From Kyrpidia spormannii (GTDB taxonomy: Bacteria > Bacillota > Bacilli > Kyrpidiales > Kyrpidiaceae): a DNA stretch of 64,000 nt. The stretch spans positions 2,542,001 through 2,606,000 of the forward strand of contig NZ_CP024955.1 in NCBI RefSeq assembly GCF_002804065.1. The letters are read 5' to 3'. The first letter of the stretch is position 1. Each line of letters begins with the position of its first letter. The notes beneath the pieces are model-generated. The model did not search any database. It saw nothing but the letters and a program-made list of their open reading frames with translations, and was not told the origin of the DNA. Position numbers and translations under genes: made by a program. Below, piece after piece: positions 54,677-63,009 of this stretch.

Positions 54677-55189
54677 TCATTCCTCCTCTCTCTCCTCTCC
54701 ATGCCGGCGCAGGATCTCCACCAGCGTCCGCCGATTGGCTTTTGAAATCTCCCGTCCGGACAGACCCGAGGCCTTCAAAGCCCTGACCAGGCGCCGCAAC
54801 TCCACCACCGTATAGCCTGACCATGGGTCACCCCCGTCGGACTCCGCGGAACCGACGACCTCGTCACAGCGGTTCTCGACGATTTCCGGCCCCTCCGGGA
54901 AGCGCGCTCGGAGCGGACTTCCTGTTACCATTTCCACGACCTCCTCCCAAGGACCGGGCAGTACAGAAAACCGAAGTACCCGCCCGATTGCCGACGCGGC
55001 CCGCACCGCCGATTCCACCGCCTCAGCCACCGCAGCCGCCTCGCCGGCCACCGTCAGCGTCACTATGCCGTGATGGATCGGTTCGCAACCCACCACCACG
55101 ACATCGGCCCCTTTGACCGCCGCATCGGCAGCCGCAATGACAGCGGCCAGTCCCTGGGTTTCGATGAGTCCGATCGCCACGTTGCCCAC
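54677..55189 (-). CDS. BMC shell protein with C-terminal SAP-like domain (EutK-like architecture)
   Basis: 170 residues. BMC domain about 1-90: VAIGLIETQGLAAVIAAADA, VVGCEPIHHGIVTLTVAGEA, with IHHG in the pore position. An acidic linker (about 95-125) leads to YTVVELRRLVRALKASGLSG and REISKANRRTLVEILRRH, a helix-hairpin of SAP/Rho_N character that may bind nucleic acid. EutK of enterics also joins a BMC domain to a small nucleic-acid-type domain, so the architecture is shared though the domains differ. Overlaps eutE region. Confidence 0.75.
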   Translation of the reverse strand: MGNVAIGLIETQGLAAVIAAADAAVKGADVVVVGCEPIHHGIVTLTVAGEAAAVAEAVESAVRAASAIGRVLRFSVLPGPWEEVVEMVTGSPLRARFPEGPEIVENRCDEVVGSAESDGGDPWSGYTVVELRRLVRALKASGLSGREISKANRRTLVEILRRHGEEREEE

Positions 55190-55199
55190 TGTCTCGCGT

Positions 55200-55856
55200 C
55201 TACCTCACCGCAAGCGGACTCTCGGCAACCGCAATCACGGCCTCGAGAAACGCCGCGGCCGCGGCCGTACAGGCGGACTGACTGCCGGTCAACAATCCCC
55301 CGGCAAAATTGGTTTCCGTCGGCGGTCCGTAAAATTTGGCCAACCGTACGGTGGCCGCCTTCAGTGCGGCATCAAGGCCAAACATCGCTTCAAGAGGCGG
55401 AGCGATCAAGTACGCGAGCGGCTCCCCTTCGGCAATTCCGGCCACCTTGGAAAGATAGCGGCCTGTTCGGGAAATCACGTGAGGATAGACCGTATGCTCT
55501 CCCTTGGCATCCAACGCGTAAAAGCAGGCGCCCCGATCAACCACTTGGGCGGCCGCCTCCAAACCGCTCCGGACTTCATCCGGGGTCGGTCCGGCCAGCA
55601 CACCGATGAACTCTCCCGACAGCGGGCCGGACGAATGGGCCGCTCCGGCATAAAACGATTTGGCATACACCACATCCACCTCCGCCCTCTTTGTGGCTTC
55701 ATCTACGGCGGTATAGCCGACATCGTCAATGGTCACCGTCAGCATGCCGATCGACCGGTGTCGGGGCGAGAGCCGGAACTGTCTGGCCAGAGCCCCGTCG
55801 ACGTTTGCAATAATCCTGGTCGCCAAGACTTGGGCGCGTACAGGTTCTAGCACCAT
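55200..55856 (-). CDS. eutL: Trimeric shell protein EutL
   Basis: About 218 residues, tandem permuted BMC domains. VRAQVLATRIIANVDGALAR, VDVVYAKSFYAGAAHSSGPL, GEFIGVLAGPTPDEVRSGLE, and NFAGGLLTGSQSACTAAAAA are EutL hallmarks. Forms trimers with a gated pore. Start ATG 55856 or GTG 55871 (overlapping eutC by 4 bp). Confidence 0.93.
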   Translation of the reverse strand: MVLEPVRAQVLATRIIANVDGALARQFRLSPRHRSIGMLTVTIDDVGYTAVDEATKRAEVDVVYAKSFYAGAAHSSGPLSGEFIGVLAGPTPDEVRSGLEAAAQVVDRGACFYALDAKGEHTVYPHVISRTGRYLSKVAGIAEGEPLAYLIAPPLEAMFGLDAALKAATVRLAKFYGPPTETNFAGGLLTGSQSACTAAAAAFLEAVIAVAESPLAVR

Positions 55857-55867
55857 CGTCCCCTCTT

Positions 55868-56914
55868 TCACTCCACAGACATCAGTTTCACTCCACTGGC
55901 CTTCTTTTCGATCATGGTCTTGACCACGGCGCCCAGATGGGCGCCCGCTTCAACAGGAGGCGTACCGGCGTCGTGAATGTTGGATACCACCATCCGATCC
56001 GCTTCTATGGTGCCTCGTCGCGGTCGATAACACAGGTACGCACTCATCGAATCGGCGGCGGCCAACCCCGGCCGCTCGCCGATGAGCAGGACGAAAGCCT
56101 CGGGCTGAAGCAGTTCCCCGATCTCGTCCATAATGGCCACGCGCCCTCGGCGAACGTAAAACGGCGTTCCCATCGAAAGCCCATATTGTTTTAACGATTG
56201 GCAAAGGGCCGGATAGACATCCTTCAGGTTCGTCATCACCGCCTGGGAACTGAGGCCGTCCGACACCACAACCTGCACCTGCGGACGCCTGACGCATTTG
56301 TGCTGGATCAAATGAACACTCTGCGGCGTCAACTTCCTTCCAAGATCCGGACGTCGAATATAGGTGTCCTTGTCGGCGGCCATGGTGTCGACCACAAACA
56401 ACCCAAACTCCTCCAGTACCGCTTCATCCACTTCCCCGTAGACGGCATCCACCGCAGCCGCGTGGTCTTCCCGAAAGGTGAGCAGAGTTTCGGTGCACGG
56501 CCTTGGTCCCGACCGCCCCACACCGATCCGAGCCGGAGTGGTGCGCAGCAGGTCTCGGAGGAGTCTTTGATCCCTGATTGCAACCCCGGACACTGTACAT
56601 CCTTTGATTTGCCCCTGAAAGGCGGGATCGACATCTTCTTCGGACAGAGCAGCGACTTCTCCTGTATTCAGCCGGATGCGACTCCCGCCCTCGTTTTCCA
56701 TCCCGCACACCTCGGAAGACCCACCATCCACACGGCCCGTCTCATAAGGCACCAACCTCGCCCGCAAGACCTGCGCCTCCTTTGAAGCGGAAGCCGCCTC
56801 AGTTCTTTCGGGATACGGCCTCCGGGAGATTGCCCCGTCCGTGGATCCGTCTTGAAGCCGATGGAGAACTCGTCGTACGATCTCCTGCACCTCATCCTGA
56901 ACGTTCCGGGACAT
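55868..56914 (-). CDS. eutC: Ethanolamine ammonia-lyase small subunit
   Basis: About 348 residues from ATG 56914. The amphipathic N-terminus SRNVQDEVQEIVRRVLHRLQ looks like an encapsulation peptide, followed by a long variable linker (about 22-95). The core includes ARIGVGRSGPRPCTETLLTF, VVSDGLSSQAVMTNL, and LLIGERPGLAAADSMSAYLC, the cobalamin-contact end. Works with EutB. Confidence 0.94.
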   Translation of the reverse strand: MSRNVQDEVQEIVRRVLHRLQDGSTDGAISRRPYPERTEAASASKEAQVLRARLVPYETGRVDGGSSEVCGMENEGGSRIRLNTGEVAALSEEDVDPAFQGQIKGCTVSGVAIRDQRLLRDLLRTTPARIGVGRSGPRPCTETLLTFREDHAAAVDAVYGEVDEAVLEEFGLFVVDTMAADKDTYIRRPDLGRKLTPQSVHLIQHKCVRRPQVQVVVSDGLSSQAVMTNLKDVYPALCQSLKQYGLSMGTPFYVRRGRVAIMDEIGELLQPEAFVLLIGERPGLAAADSMSAYLCYRPRRGTIEADRMVVSNIHDAGTPPVEAGAHLGAVVKTMIEKKASGVKLMSVE

Positions 56915-56925
56915 ACGCCACCCTC

Positions 56926-58293
56926 CTAATCGAACACGAAAAGCGTCGGATCGCCGGCCCGCTCCGTCAAGGCGCCGTGCCGTAAGATCCCCCGCTGCTC
57001 CAGCCACGCTTCGAATTCCGGAGCCGGGCGAAGTCCGAAGGTCTGCCGCAGGGCGGGAATATCGTGATAACTGAGAGATTGGTAATTCAACATACAGTCG
57101 TCGCCCATGGGCACGGCAATCACAAAATTCACCCCGGCCGCCGCCAAGAGCACTCCCAGTCCTTCGATGTCATTCTGGTCCGCCCTGGTGTGATTCGTGT
57201 AACACACGTCGACCCCCATGGGAATACCGTGCATCTTGCCCATGAAATGATCTTCAAGCCCCGCCCGGATCACTTGTTTCGCATCGTACAGATACTCCGG
57301 CCCGATAAACCCCACCACGGTATTCAAAATGAACGGATTCCAACGCCGGGCAAAGCCGTATTTCCGGGCTTCAAGGGTCACTTGGTCCACTCCGTGGTGT
57401 GCGTCCGCCGACAACTCGGTTCCTTGGCCGGTTTCGAAATACATCAGATTGGGCCCCGGGCTGGCACCCTCCCGCCGGATCAACTCGTGGGCTTCATCTA
57501 AGAGCGCCGCGCTGATGCCGAAAGAACGATTCGCTTCTTCGGTGCCGGCGATACTCTGGAAGATCAGGTCAACCGGAGCTCCCTGCTCCACCGCCTTCAT
57601 CTGGGTGGTCACATGCGCCAAAACGCAATTCTGGGTTGGAATGCCCCAGGCCCGGATACAATCGTGCGAAGCATGCATGAGGCGCTTCACACTCTCCACG
57701 GAGTCGTCCACCGGGTTGATGCCGATTACCGCATCCCCGACCCCGTAGGACAACCCCTCGCGAATGGACGCGACCACACCGTCCGCACTGTCGGTGGGAT
57801 GGTTCGGCTGCAGTCGGGAAGAAAGCGTCCCACGATGGCCGATGGACCCGTTGCAGCGGGTGATCACTTCAATTTTTTTCGCCGCATAGATCAAATCCAG
57901 GTTCGACATCAACTTTGCCGCCGCTGCAATCATTTCACTGGTCAATCCCCGGGACAAGCGGAGAAGATCGGTCCCCGACGCGCCGTCGGACAGAATGTAT
58001 TCCCGAAGCTCCGCCACGGTCCAACCGCGGACTTCCCGGTAAATTCGCTCATTGACCCCCTCGTCGATGATTCTGGACACCTCGTCGTCCTCCGGCGGGA
58101 TGAGCGGATTGTTGCGGATCTGTTCGAGCGTGGTTTCCGCCAGAACGCGCTTCGCCGCGATCCGTTCTTGGGCGGATTCGGCCCCGATTCCCGCCAGGCG
58201 ATCGCCGGATCGTTCTTCATTGGCCTTGGCGAATACTTCTTTAAGATCCCTGAATCCGTAACTTTGCCCCTGTACTTGTGCTGTCAGTTTCAC
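56926..58293 (-). CDS. eutB: Ethanolamine ammonia-lyase large subunit
   Basis: 455 residues, full length. GDAVIGINPVDDSVESVKRL, CVLAHVTTQMKAVEQGAPVD, FQSIAGTEEANRSFGI (substrate Glu), and QDDCMLNYQSLS-like end (MGDDCMLNYQSLSYHD). TIM-barrel adenosylcobalamin enzyme cleaving ethanolamine to acetaldehyde and ammonia. GTG start overlaps eutA by 4 bp. Confidence 0.96.
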   Translation of the reverse strand: MKLTAQVQGQSYGFRDLKEVFAKANEERSGDRLAGIGAESAQERIAAKRVLAETTLEQIRNNPLIPPEDDEVSRIIDEGVNERIYREVRGWTVAELREYILSDGASGTDLLRLSRGLTSEMIAAAAKLMSNLDLIYAAKKIEVITRCNGSIGHRGTLSSRLQPNHPTDSADGVVASIREGLSYGVGDAVIGINPVDDSVESVKRLMHASHDCIRAWGIPTQNCVLAHVTTQMKAVEQGAPVDLIFQSIAGTEEANRSFGISAALLDEAHELIRREGASPGPNLMYFETGQGTELSADAHHGVDQVTLEARKYGFARRWNPFILNTVVGFIGPEYLYDAKQVIRAGLEDHFMGKMHGIPMGVDVCYTNHTRADQNDIEGLGVLLAAAGVNFVIAVPMGDDCMLNYQSLSYHDIPALRQTFGLRPAPEFEAWLEQRGILRHGALTERAGDPTLFVFD

Positions 58294-59789
58294 CGTTTTT
58301 TCACCTCCCTCGGCCCATCGAGAACCAGGGTCTTGACCGCCACCGGCACCGCACCGCTCTCCATCACGGGTTCGCCGATGTCGACGTAATCGCCGTCGCC
58401 GGCCTGAATCTGATCAATACAGACCAAGGACTTCAGCCCCGCCGCCGACAGACACTGCCCAAAGGCTTTTCCCACATCGCCGTCCATGATGAGGACGGCC
58501 GGTTCCCCGCCCGACAGACCTTCCCCAAGCACCCGGGAAAAAACCTGCGCCGCCTCCTGGAGATCCGAAAAATGTCTTCCGGATAACCCCCGCACCGCCA
58601 GCGCCAGCGGCGGATTTTCCCCGCCGGGATCATAGATCCGTTTTCCCCGAGCAAGCACTTGACGCAAATCCTCTTCGGGTACACCTTCCGGGTCATAGGT
58701 AAACGCCATCACCGGCACATTGCGCAGGGGCAGCCGTCCGGCCTCGACATGAACCGTCGCTCCGCTGATCTCCATTGATTGCGTTCCCGCCCCAATCACC
58801 GTGGCCCGCATCGTTTCCCGGGCCGGAATCCGCTCCAAGTCGGCAAAGCTCTGTTCGTGCAGAAGGCTGTACGCCAAGGGCAACCCCATATCGGCAAAAC
58901 CGTCCTCCGCCCAGGCACGTTCAATCACCAATTCCTTACAACTCGATGCCGACCGGGATCCGTCGAGAAGCGCGGCTATCATCCCTCCGACGCCGCCGGA
59001 AACCATCCAGGCATCCGGCAGTTCGACCCAGTTGGGCGGATGGCCCACCAAAAGTTCACGCTCCGGCGGACCAACGCGCTGGTGCAGCACACCCGCCAGA
59101 CACCCGGCCAGTCGGTCTGAGATCCGGCACAACATTTCAACCGAGTGATCCACCCTCCACCCGGGTTCAAGCCGCATGTCCGTTACCTGCATCCACTTTT
59201 TCAGCACAGGCGACACCCTCCGCACGACTCCTCGTTCAAATTCAATCACTCGACCGCCGATCGCCAGGGTACAGGTCCCCCGCACCTCTCCCCGGGAGAA
59301 CAAAGCGATGTTCGCGGTGCCGCCGCCGATATCAACATTGGCGACCGTTCGGTTCATTCGTTTGGACCATTCCAGGGCTCCGGAACCCTTTCCGGCAAGA
59401 ATCCCTTCGAGATCCGGCCCCGCGGTGGCCACCACAAAATCTCCGGCCCGATCGGCCAGGGACATGACCACTTCCCGGGCATTGTCCCGGGTAGCCGTTT
59501 CTCCGGTGATGATCACCGCCCCGGTGTCGATGTCCGCGAAAGTGATGCCGGCCCGGCGATATTCCGCGTTCAGGATCTCCCCCACCCCTGCCATGTCAAT
59601 CAGGGAATCATTTAATAAAGGCGTTCGGTATAAAGGGCTGCGGTATACAACCTGCCGGTCGACAATTTCGATTCGAGGGATGCGGGAGTGGCCGGCGGTA
59701 TTGGCGAGACGCAGGCGGCTCACGACCAATTTCGTCGTGCTGGTCCCCAAATCAATCCCCACCGTGGTCATCGCATCTTTCCGTTTCAT
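58290..59789 (-). CDS. eutA: Ethanolamine ammonia-lyase reactivating factor EutA
   Basis: About 499 residues from ATG 59789 behind GGAAGGGACGG. Actin-like ATPase: TTVGIDLGTSTTKLVVSRL (phosphate 1), VANVDIGGGTANIALF (phosphate 2), MVSGGVGGMIAALL (adenosine). Exchanges damaged cobalamin from EutBC with ATP. Preceded by a 140-bp leader with a controlled terminator. Confidence 0.94.
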   Translation of the reverse strand: MKRKDAMTTVGIDLGTSTTKLVVSRLRLANTAGHSRIPRIEIVDRQVVYRSPLYRTPLLNDSLIDMAGVGEILNAEYRRAGITFADIDTGAVIITGETATRDNAREVVMSLADRAGDFVVATAGPDLEGILAGKGSGALEWSKRMNRTVANVDIGGGTANIALFSRGEVRGTCTLAIGGRVIEFERGVVRRVSPVLKKWMQVTDMRLEPGWRVDHSVEMLCRISDRLAGCLAGVLHQRVGPPERELLVGHPPNWVELPDAWMVSGGVGGMIAALLDGSRSASSCKELVIERAWAEDGFADMGLPLAYSLLHEQSFADLERIPARETMRATVIGAGTQSMEISGATVHVEAGRLPLRNVPVMAFTYDPEGVPEEDLRQVLARGKRIYDPGGENPPLALAVRGLSGRHFSDLQEAAQVFSRVLGEGLSGGEPAVLIMDGDVGKAFGQCLSAAGLKSLVCIDQIQAGDGDYVDIGEPVMESGAVPVAVKTLVLDGPREVKKR

Positions 59790-59811
59790 AAGCCGTCCCT
59801 TCCTCAACACA

Positions 59812-59862
59812 GCAAAAAGCGCCCCAAGCGGTTCGGATGAACCTTCCGGGGCGCCATTGCCC
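59812..59862 (-). terminator. EutV-controlled leader terminator before eutA
   Basis: Minus strand: GCGCCCC (59848-59854) pairs with GGGGCGC (59819-59825) followed by TTTTTGC. Overlapping it, GGGC-AATGGC-GCCC (59849-59862) forms a 4-bp stem with a hexaloop that has A at position 1 and G at position 4, the ANTAR-recognition pattern. The hairpin's 3' arm is the terminator's 5' arm, so EutV binding should prevent termination. Confidence 0.75.
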
Positions 59863-59928
59863 AAACGAATATCCACCTGGTATTGCCGTTCTTTCCCTTC
59901 ACCGCCGCCCAACGAGAAATCCGGGTGT

Positions 59929-60531
59929 TCAGGGATTTGCCGACCGTCTGTCGAACCGCAGTCGTCCCGCGATCACATCCTGGGCCATGCGCTCCAGGGA
60001 AACCCGCTGATTCATGCTTTCCGATCGCAACATTTGATACGCACTCTGTTCCGATAGTCCGTGTTCTTGCATCAGGATCCCCTTGGCCCGCTCGACCAAC
60101 TTTCGGATTTCCAGTTGTTTCTCAAGCCGATGAACATTGCACGAGAGTCGGTGAAGACGGTCTCCTTGGGCCAAGGCGATCTCGACGGCGGGGATGAGGT
60201 CGGACTCGCCGACCGGTTTCACGAGATAACCGAGCACGCCGGAGTTCTTGGCCTCTTCGATCAATGCCCCATCGCTGTACGCAGTCAACAGAACAATGGG
60301 GATCCCGAGTTTTTGGTGAATGATTCGGCCGGCTTTGACCCCGTTAATCTTTGGCATCTTCACATCCATGAGAACGAGATCTGGACGGTGACGATGGGCG
60401 AGTTCGACCGCCGATTCTCCGTTCCCCGCCTCGGCCACCACCTCGTAACCGTGCTCTTGCAATATCTCCCGGATGTCCATCCTCAGGATCGACTCATCGT
60501 CCACGATCATAATTCGGGCCCTGCTCATCAC
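59929..60531 (-). CDS. eutV: ANTAR-type response regulator EutV
   Basis: 200 residues. Receiver domain about 1-125 (IMIVDDESILRMDIREIL, phosphorylated Asp in DLVLMDVKMPKING, Lys in LVKPVGES), then the ANTAR helix bundle (LVERAKGILMQEHGLSEQSA, YQMLRSESMNQRVSLERMAQ). Phosphorylated EutV binds RNA hairpins and blocks terminators. Overlaps eutW by 38 bp. Confidence 0.95.
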   Translation of the reverse strand: MMSRARIMIVDDESILRMDIREILQEHGYEVVAEAGNGESAVELAHRHRPDLVLMDVKMPKINGVKAGRIIHQKLGIPIVLLTAYSDGALIEEAKNSGVLGYLVKPVGESDLIPAVEIALAQGDRLHRLSCNVHRLEKQLEIRKLVERAKGILMQEHGLSEQSAYQMLRSESMNQRVSLERMAQDVIAGRLRFDRRSANP

Positions 60532-61948
60532 TGGTCTCCCCTTTCGGAAACATCACGGTCGCCACGGTGCCGCCTTCCGGTCGAACCTGGATGTGAAAAA
60601 CCCCGCCGAGGTCGCACTCTGTCAGAGTCCGGACAATCTGCAATCCTAAACTCTCGCGGACCTGCCCTTCCTGAAAACCACAACCATCGTCCACCACCTG
60701 CAACAAGGCCCAGGACTCCTGATCGCCAATCTCTACAGCGAGCAACCCTTCCGTTCGATCGCGATACGCATGTTCCAAACTGTTTTGTATCAGTTCATTG
60801 GCCACCAGGGCCAAGGAAACCGCCCTTCCGGACGGCAGAACCAACCGCGCGCCCCGCACCTCGTATCGGATCCTGGGCGGATCCGCCGTCATACTGTGAA
60901 TCTGCATCCAACCGATCTTACGAACCACATCATGAAAATCCACCATCTCCACCCGGGATCCGGACAGAACCTCGTGAACTGCGGCGATGCTCATGATTCG
61001 ATTGAGGGTCTGCCGGTAATGCGCCTGCTGGTCTTCGGGACACCGCCGCATTTGCAGCCGCAAAAGACTTGCCACCGCTTGAAGGTTGTTCTTGACCCGG
61101 TGGTGGATTTCCTTGATCATGGCGGATTGAATCTGAAGTTGCCGCTCCTTTTCCCGCAGCTCGCTCACCTCGCGAATCATGACCAAGCCGGAGCGAGTCC
61201 CCGATGGATCCCACAACCCCACCGCGTGCACCTGGAAAACGCGCTTGCCCACCTCGGTTTCGTAACGCACTGCTTCACCTTCTAAAAATTGCAGACCCCG
61301 GATAAAAGGGAGGACTTTATCAAGTCGTTCCCCGATCAAGTGGGTAGAGGGTTGAAATTCGGTAATCAATGTAATTCCACAGGCGTTCACATAGGTGATC
61401 CGGCCTTGGTCATCTGTCAGGAATAGCGCATCCTGAATAACATCCGATAATGGAGAACGACCGGGAATATCGAAAAATACGTGACTGAGTTGTTCGACGG
61501 CTTCACTAAGAACCCGAACCCGAGCAGCATTATCAATCCACTCACTGATGTCCTGTTCCAATATCAATGACCCGATCGTTTCCCCCTTGTCGTTCTTGAT
61601 CGGAACCACACTTTGTTTCACGTGTTTTCCTTCTTGGGTAATCGCTCGATTGTAAGTGGTCACTTCGCCGGTTCGGTGTGTACGAGCCACCGCGGGTTCG
61701 TACGCGGCGAAAGCTATCTTGCCAACCACAGATTCACTATACAGCGAATGGCCCGAAACCGGGCTCGCTTCGGCAACCACAACTGCGTCGTCTCCACTGG
61801 GCAGAGGGCAGTCCACGAACACATTCGCTTGCGTCAGGTCTGCAATTAATTGCAAATGACGAGCAACATCCCGGATTCGGGCGACATCGTCGTCGCTGAG
61901 ATCGGTGCGCAAACGACAAACTTGGTCAAGTGCATCCATTCCGTTCAC
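60494..61948 (-). CDS. eutW: Ethanolamine sensor histidine kinase EutW
   Basis: About 484 residues, soluble. N-terminal sensor module (about 10-150), a PAS domain (DALFLTDDQGRITYVNACGI), HisKA_2 with the phospho-His in MIKEIHHRVKNNLQAVASLL, and an HATPase with NELIQNSLEHAYRD and DDGCGFQEG. GTG start at 61948 behind GGGAGG; an ATG further up at 61978 lies in the terminator stem and is rejected. Confidence 0.94.
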   Translation of the reverse strand: MNGMDALDQVCRLRTDLSDDDVARIRDVARHLQLIADLTQANVFVDCPLPSGDDAVVVAEASPVSGHSLYSESVVGKIAFAAYEPAVARTHRTGEVTTYNRAITQEGKHVKQSVVPIKNDKGETIGSLILEQDISEWIDNAARVRVLSEAVEQLSHVFFDIPGRSPLSDVIQDALFLTDDQGRITYVNACGITLITEFQPSTHLIGERLDKVLPFIRGLQFLEGEAVRYETEVGKRVFQVHAVGLWDPSGTRSGLVMIREVSELREKERQLQIQSAMIKEIHHRVKNNLQAVASLLRLQMRRCPEDQQAHYRQTLNRIMSIAAVHEVLSGSRVEMVDFHDVVRKIGWMQIHSMTADPPRIRYEVRGARLVLPSGRAVSLALVANELIQNSLEHAYRDRTEGLLAVEIGDQESWALLQVVDDGCGFQEGQVRESLGLQIVRTLTECDLGGVFHIQVRPEGGTVATVMFPKGETSDEQGPNYDRGR

Positions 61949-61965
61949 CTGGGCCTCCCTAAACG

Positions 61966-62017
61966 AAAAGGCGCCCATGGCAACAGCCGATGCAACTGTT
62001 GTCGGGCGCCGTTGCCC
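61966..62017 (-). terminator. EutV-controlled leader terminator before eutW-eutV
   Basis: Minus strand: GGCGCCC (62004-62010) and GGGCGCC (61970-61976) with an inner CAACAG/CTGTTG pairing, then TTTTCG. GGGC-AACGGC-GCCC (62004-62017) again makes a 4-bp stem and AxxGxx hexaloop whose 3' arm is the terminator's 5' arm. This would make eutVW expression autoregulated. Confidence 0.75.
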
Positions 62018-62039
62018 CGGGCTCTCCTGTTTGTTTTAA

Positions 62040-62068
62040 ATTTTAGTACGTCGGGTGCTCAACGTCAA
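62040..62068 (-). promoter_or_regulatory. Promoter of eutW-eutV
   Basis: TTGACG (62063-62068) and TAAAAT (62040-62045) on the minus strand, spacer exactly 17 bp, between eutP and the eutW leader. Confidence 0.75.
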
Positions 62069-62093
62069 GCTATAATTTTGATAGGACTTTCAG

Positions 62094-62516
62094 CTACAAT
62101 AATTCCAGCAACTCTTTGAGACCCTCCCCGGTAACGGCCGATGTCACAACAATGGGCCCAAATGGCATGGCCAAGCGCAACAATGCTTTTGCCCGATCTG
62201 TATCGGCCTGGGGATGATCCGCTTTGGTTACCACCCCGATGGCCCGTTTTGGAAGTCCTGTGGCAAAACCCGGAGGGAAAACGGTCCGATCCCGGGTGGC
62301 GTCTTGAATGAGCAATACGTCCGTCACCTCCAGGGCAGTGGCCATCAGGGCACGGTAATACAAGGGGTTCTCCATATATTCACCCGGTGTGTCGACAATC
62401 CAGTCGCGATACTGTATGGCCTGGGTTTTCATCACCTGAGTCCCGCCGCCCAGCAGAGCATCCACCAGAGTCGATTTCCCGCTGCCGACCGCCCCGATGA
62501 TCATGACCTTCCCCAT
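62094..62516 (-). CDS. eutP: EutP/PduV family GTPase-like protein
   Basis: About 140 residues from ATG 62516. P-loop MIIGAVGSGKSTL (about 5-17), DTPGEY (G3), TKADHP (G4-like). EutP is a small Ras-like or acetate-kinase-like protein of eut loci; reported acetate kinase activity in relatives makes ATP-forming use of acetyl groups possible but unproven here. Confidence 0.9.
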   Translation of the reverse strand: MGKVMIIGAVGSGKSTLVDALLGGGTQVMKTQAIQYRDWIVDTPGEYMENPLYYRALMATALEVTDVLLIQDATRDRTVFPPGFATGLPKRAIGVVTKADHPQADTDRAKALLRLAMPFGPIVVTSAVTGEGLKELLELL

Positions 62517-62525
62517 ACGCACCAC

Positions 62526-62867
62526 CTAAGAACGGGTGATGGCTGCCGGAGTAAAACCGAGTTGATCCCGCAAGAAACGGTTGATCGCTTCCATGGCCAT
62601 CTCCACTTCAGACACGGCTCCGACCAATACCAAACTTCCTGTAAACCGGTCGAGAAATCCAATGGTCACATTTGCTGCCTTCGCGGCAAGATCGCCGGCG
62701 ATGATCACCGTCTCACTGGGGGTCAGCGTCATGATGCCGAGGGCACCGCGCTCGGCCAGTCCGAGTTTCGTGTGCAGATCCGCATTGGGATTGGCGATGA
62801 GGTGAGACAACGTCACTTGCTTACCCGGCACAAACTCTTGAATAAACCGCTTCTTCTCTTCAGACAT
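62526..62867 (-). CDS. eutS: Permuted BMC-H shell protein EutS
   Basis: 113 residues. FIQEFVPGKQVTLSHLIANP and KLGLAERGALGIMTLTPSET, with IAGDLAAKAANVTIGFLDRF. EutS hexamers are bent and form shell edges. First gene of the locus, behind GGGGAGG. Confidence 0.94.
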   Translation of the reverse strand: MSEEKKRFIQEFVPGKQVTLSHLIANPNADLHTKLGLAERGALGIMTLTPSETVIIAGDLAAKAANVTIGFLDRFTGSLVLVGAVSEVEMAMEAINRFLRDQLGFTPAAITRS

Positions 62868-62892
62868 CCTTCCGCCCCTCCCCTTGGAAACG

Positions 62893-62951
62893 CAAAAAGC
62901 CGGAGCACCCGGGAATGACCATCTCCCGATGCGGTTCCGGCTTCATCGCCG
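62893..62951 (-). terminator. Leader terminator before eutS with competing hairpin
   Basis: Minus strand: AGCCGGA (62936-62942) pairs with TCCGGCT (62898-62904), with an inner CGGGA/TCCCG stem, then TTTTTGCG. Overlapping upstream, CGGC-GATGAA-GCCG (62938-62951) gives the same 4-bp-stem, six-base-loop layout as at eutW and eutA, with G at loop position 4 but G where A is expected at position 1. Confidence 0.65.
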
Positions 62952-62975
62952 CAGTAAACATCGCCTTTTTGGAAA

Positions 62976-63004
62976 ATTATATGCGATTGGAGACACTCCG
63001 TCAA
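62976..63004 (-). promoter_or_regulatory. Main promoter of the eut operon
   Basis: TTGACG (62999-63004) and a perfect TATAAT (62976-62981) with a 17-bp spacer on the minus strand. The -35 box lies inside the noncoding end of the racemase pseudogene region, so the operon promoter abuts decayed sequence. Confidence 0.82.
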
Positions 63005-63009
63005 TGGGC

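Noticed and set aside
52846-54786. 646-codon plus-strand ORF opposite eutM and eutE
   Set aside because: Long antisense frames are common in high-GC genes; the translation is low-complexity His/Arg/Pro-rich and the minus-strand genes are certain.
59863-59928. First (P1) ANTAR hairpin upstream of the eutA P2 hairpin
   Set aside because: The best candidate, around CAATACCAGGTGGATATT, has a bulged stem and a loop without the A1/G4 pattern.
61979-62093. Cobalamin riboswitch or EutX-like RNA for the eut locus
   Set aside because: The eut leaders are too short and contain no B12-box-like sequence; only hairpin/terminator pairs are seen.
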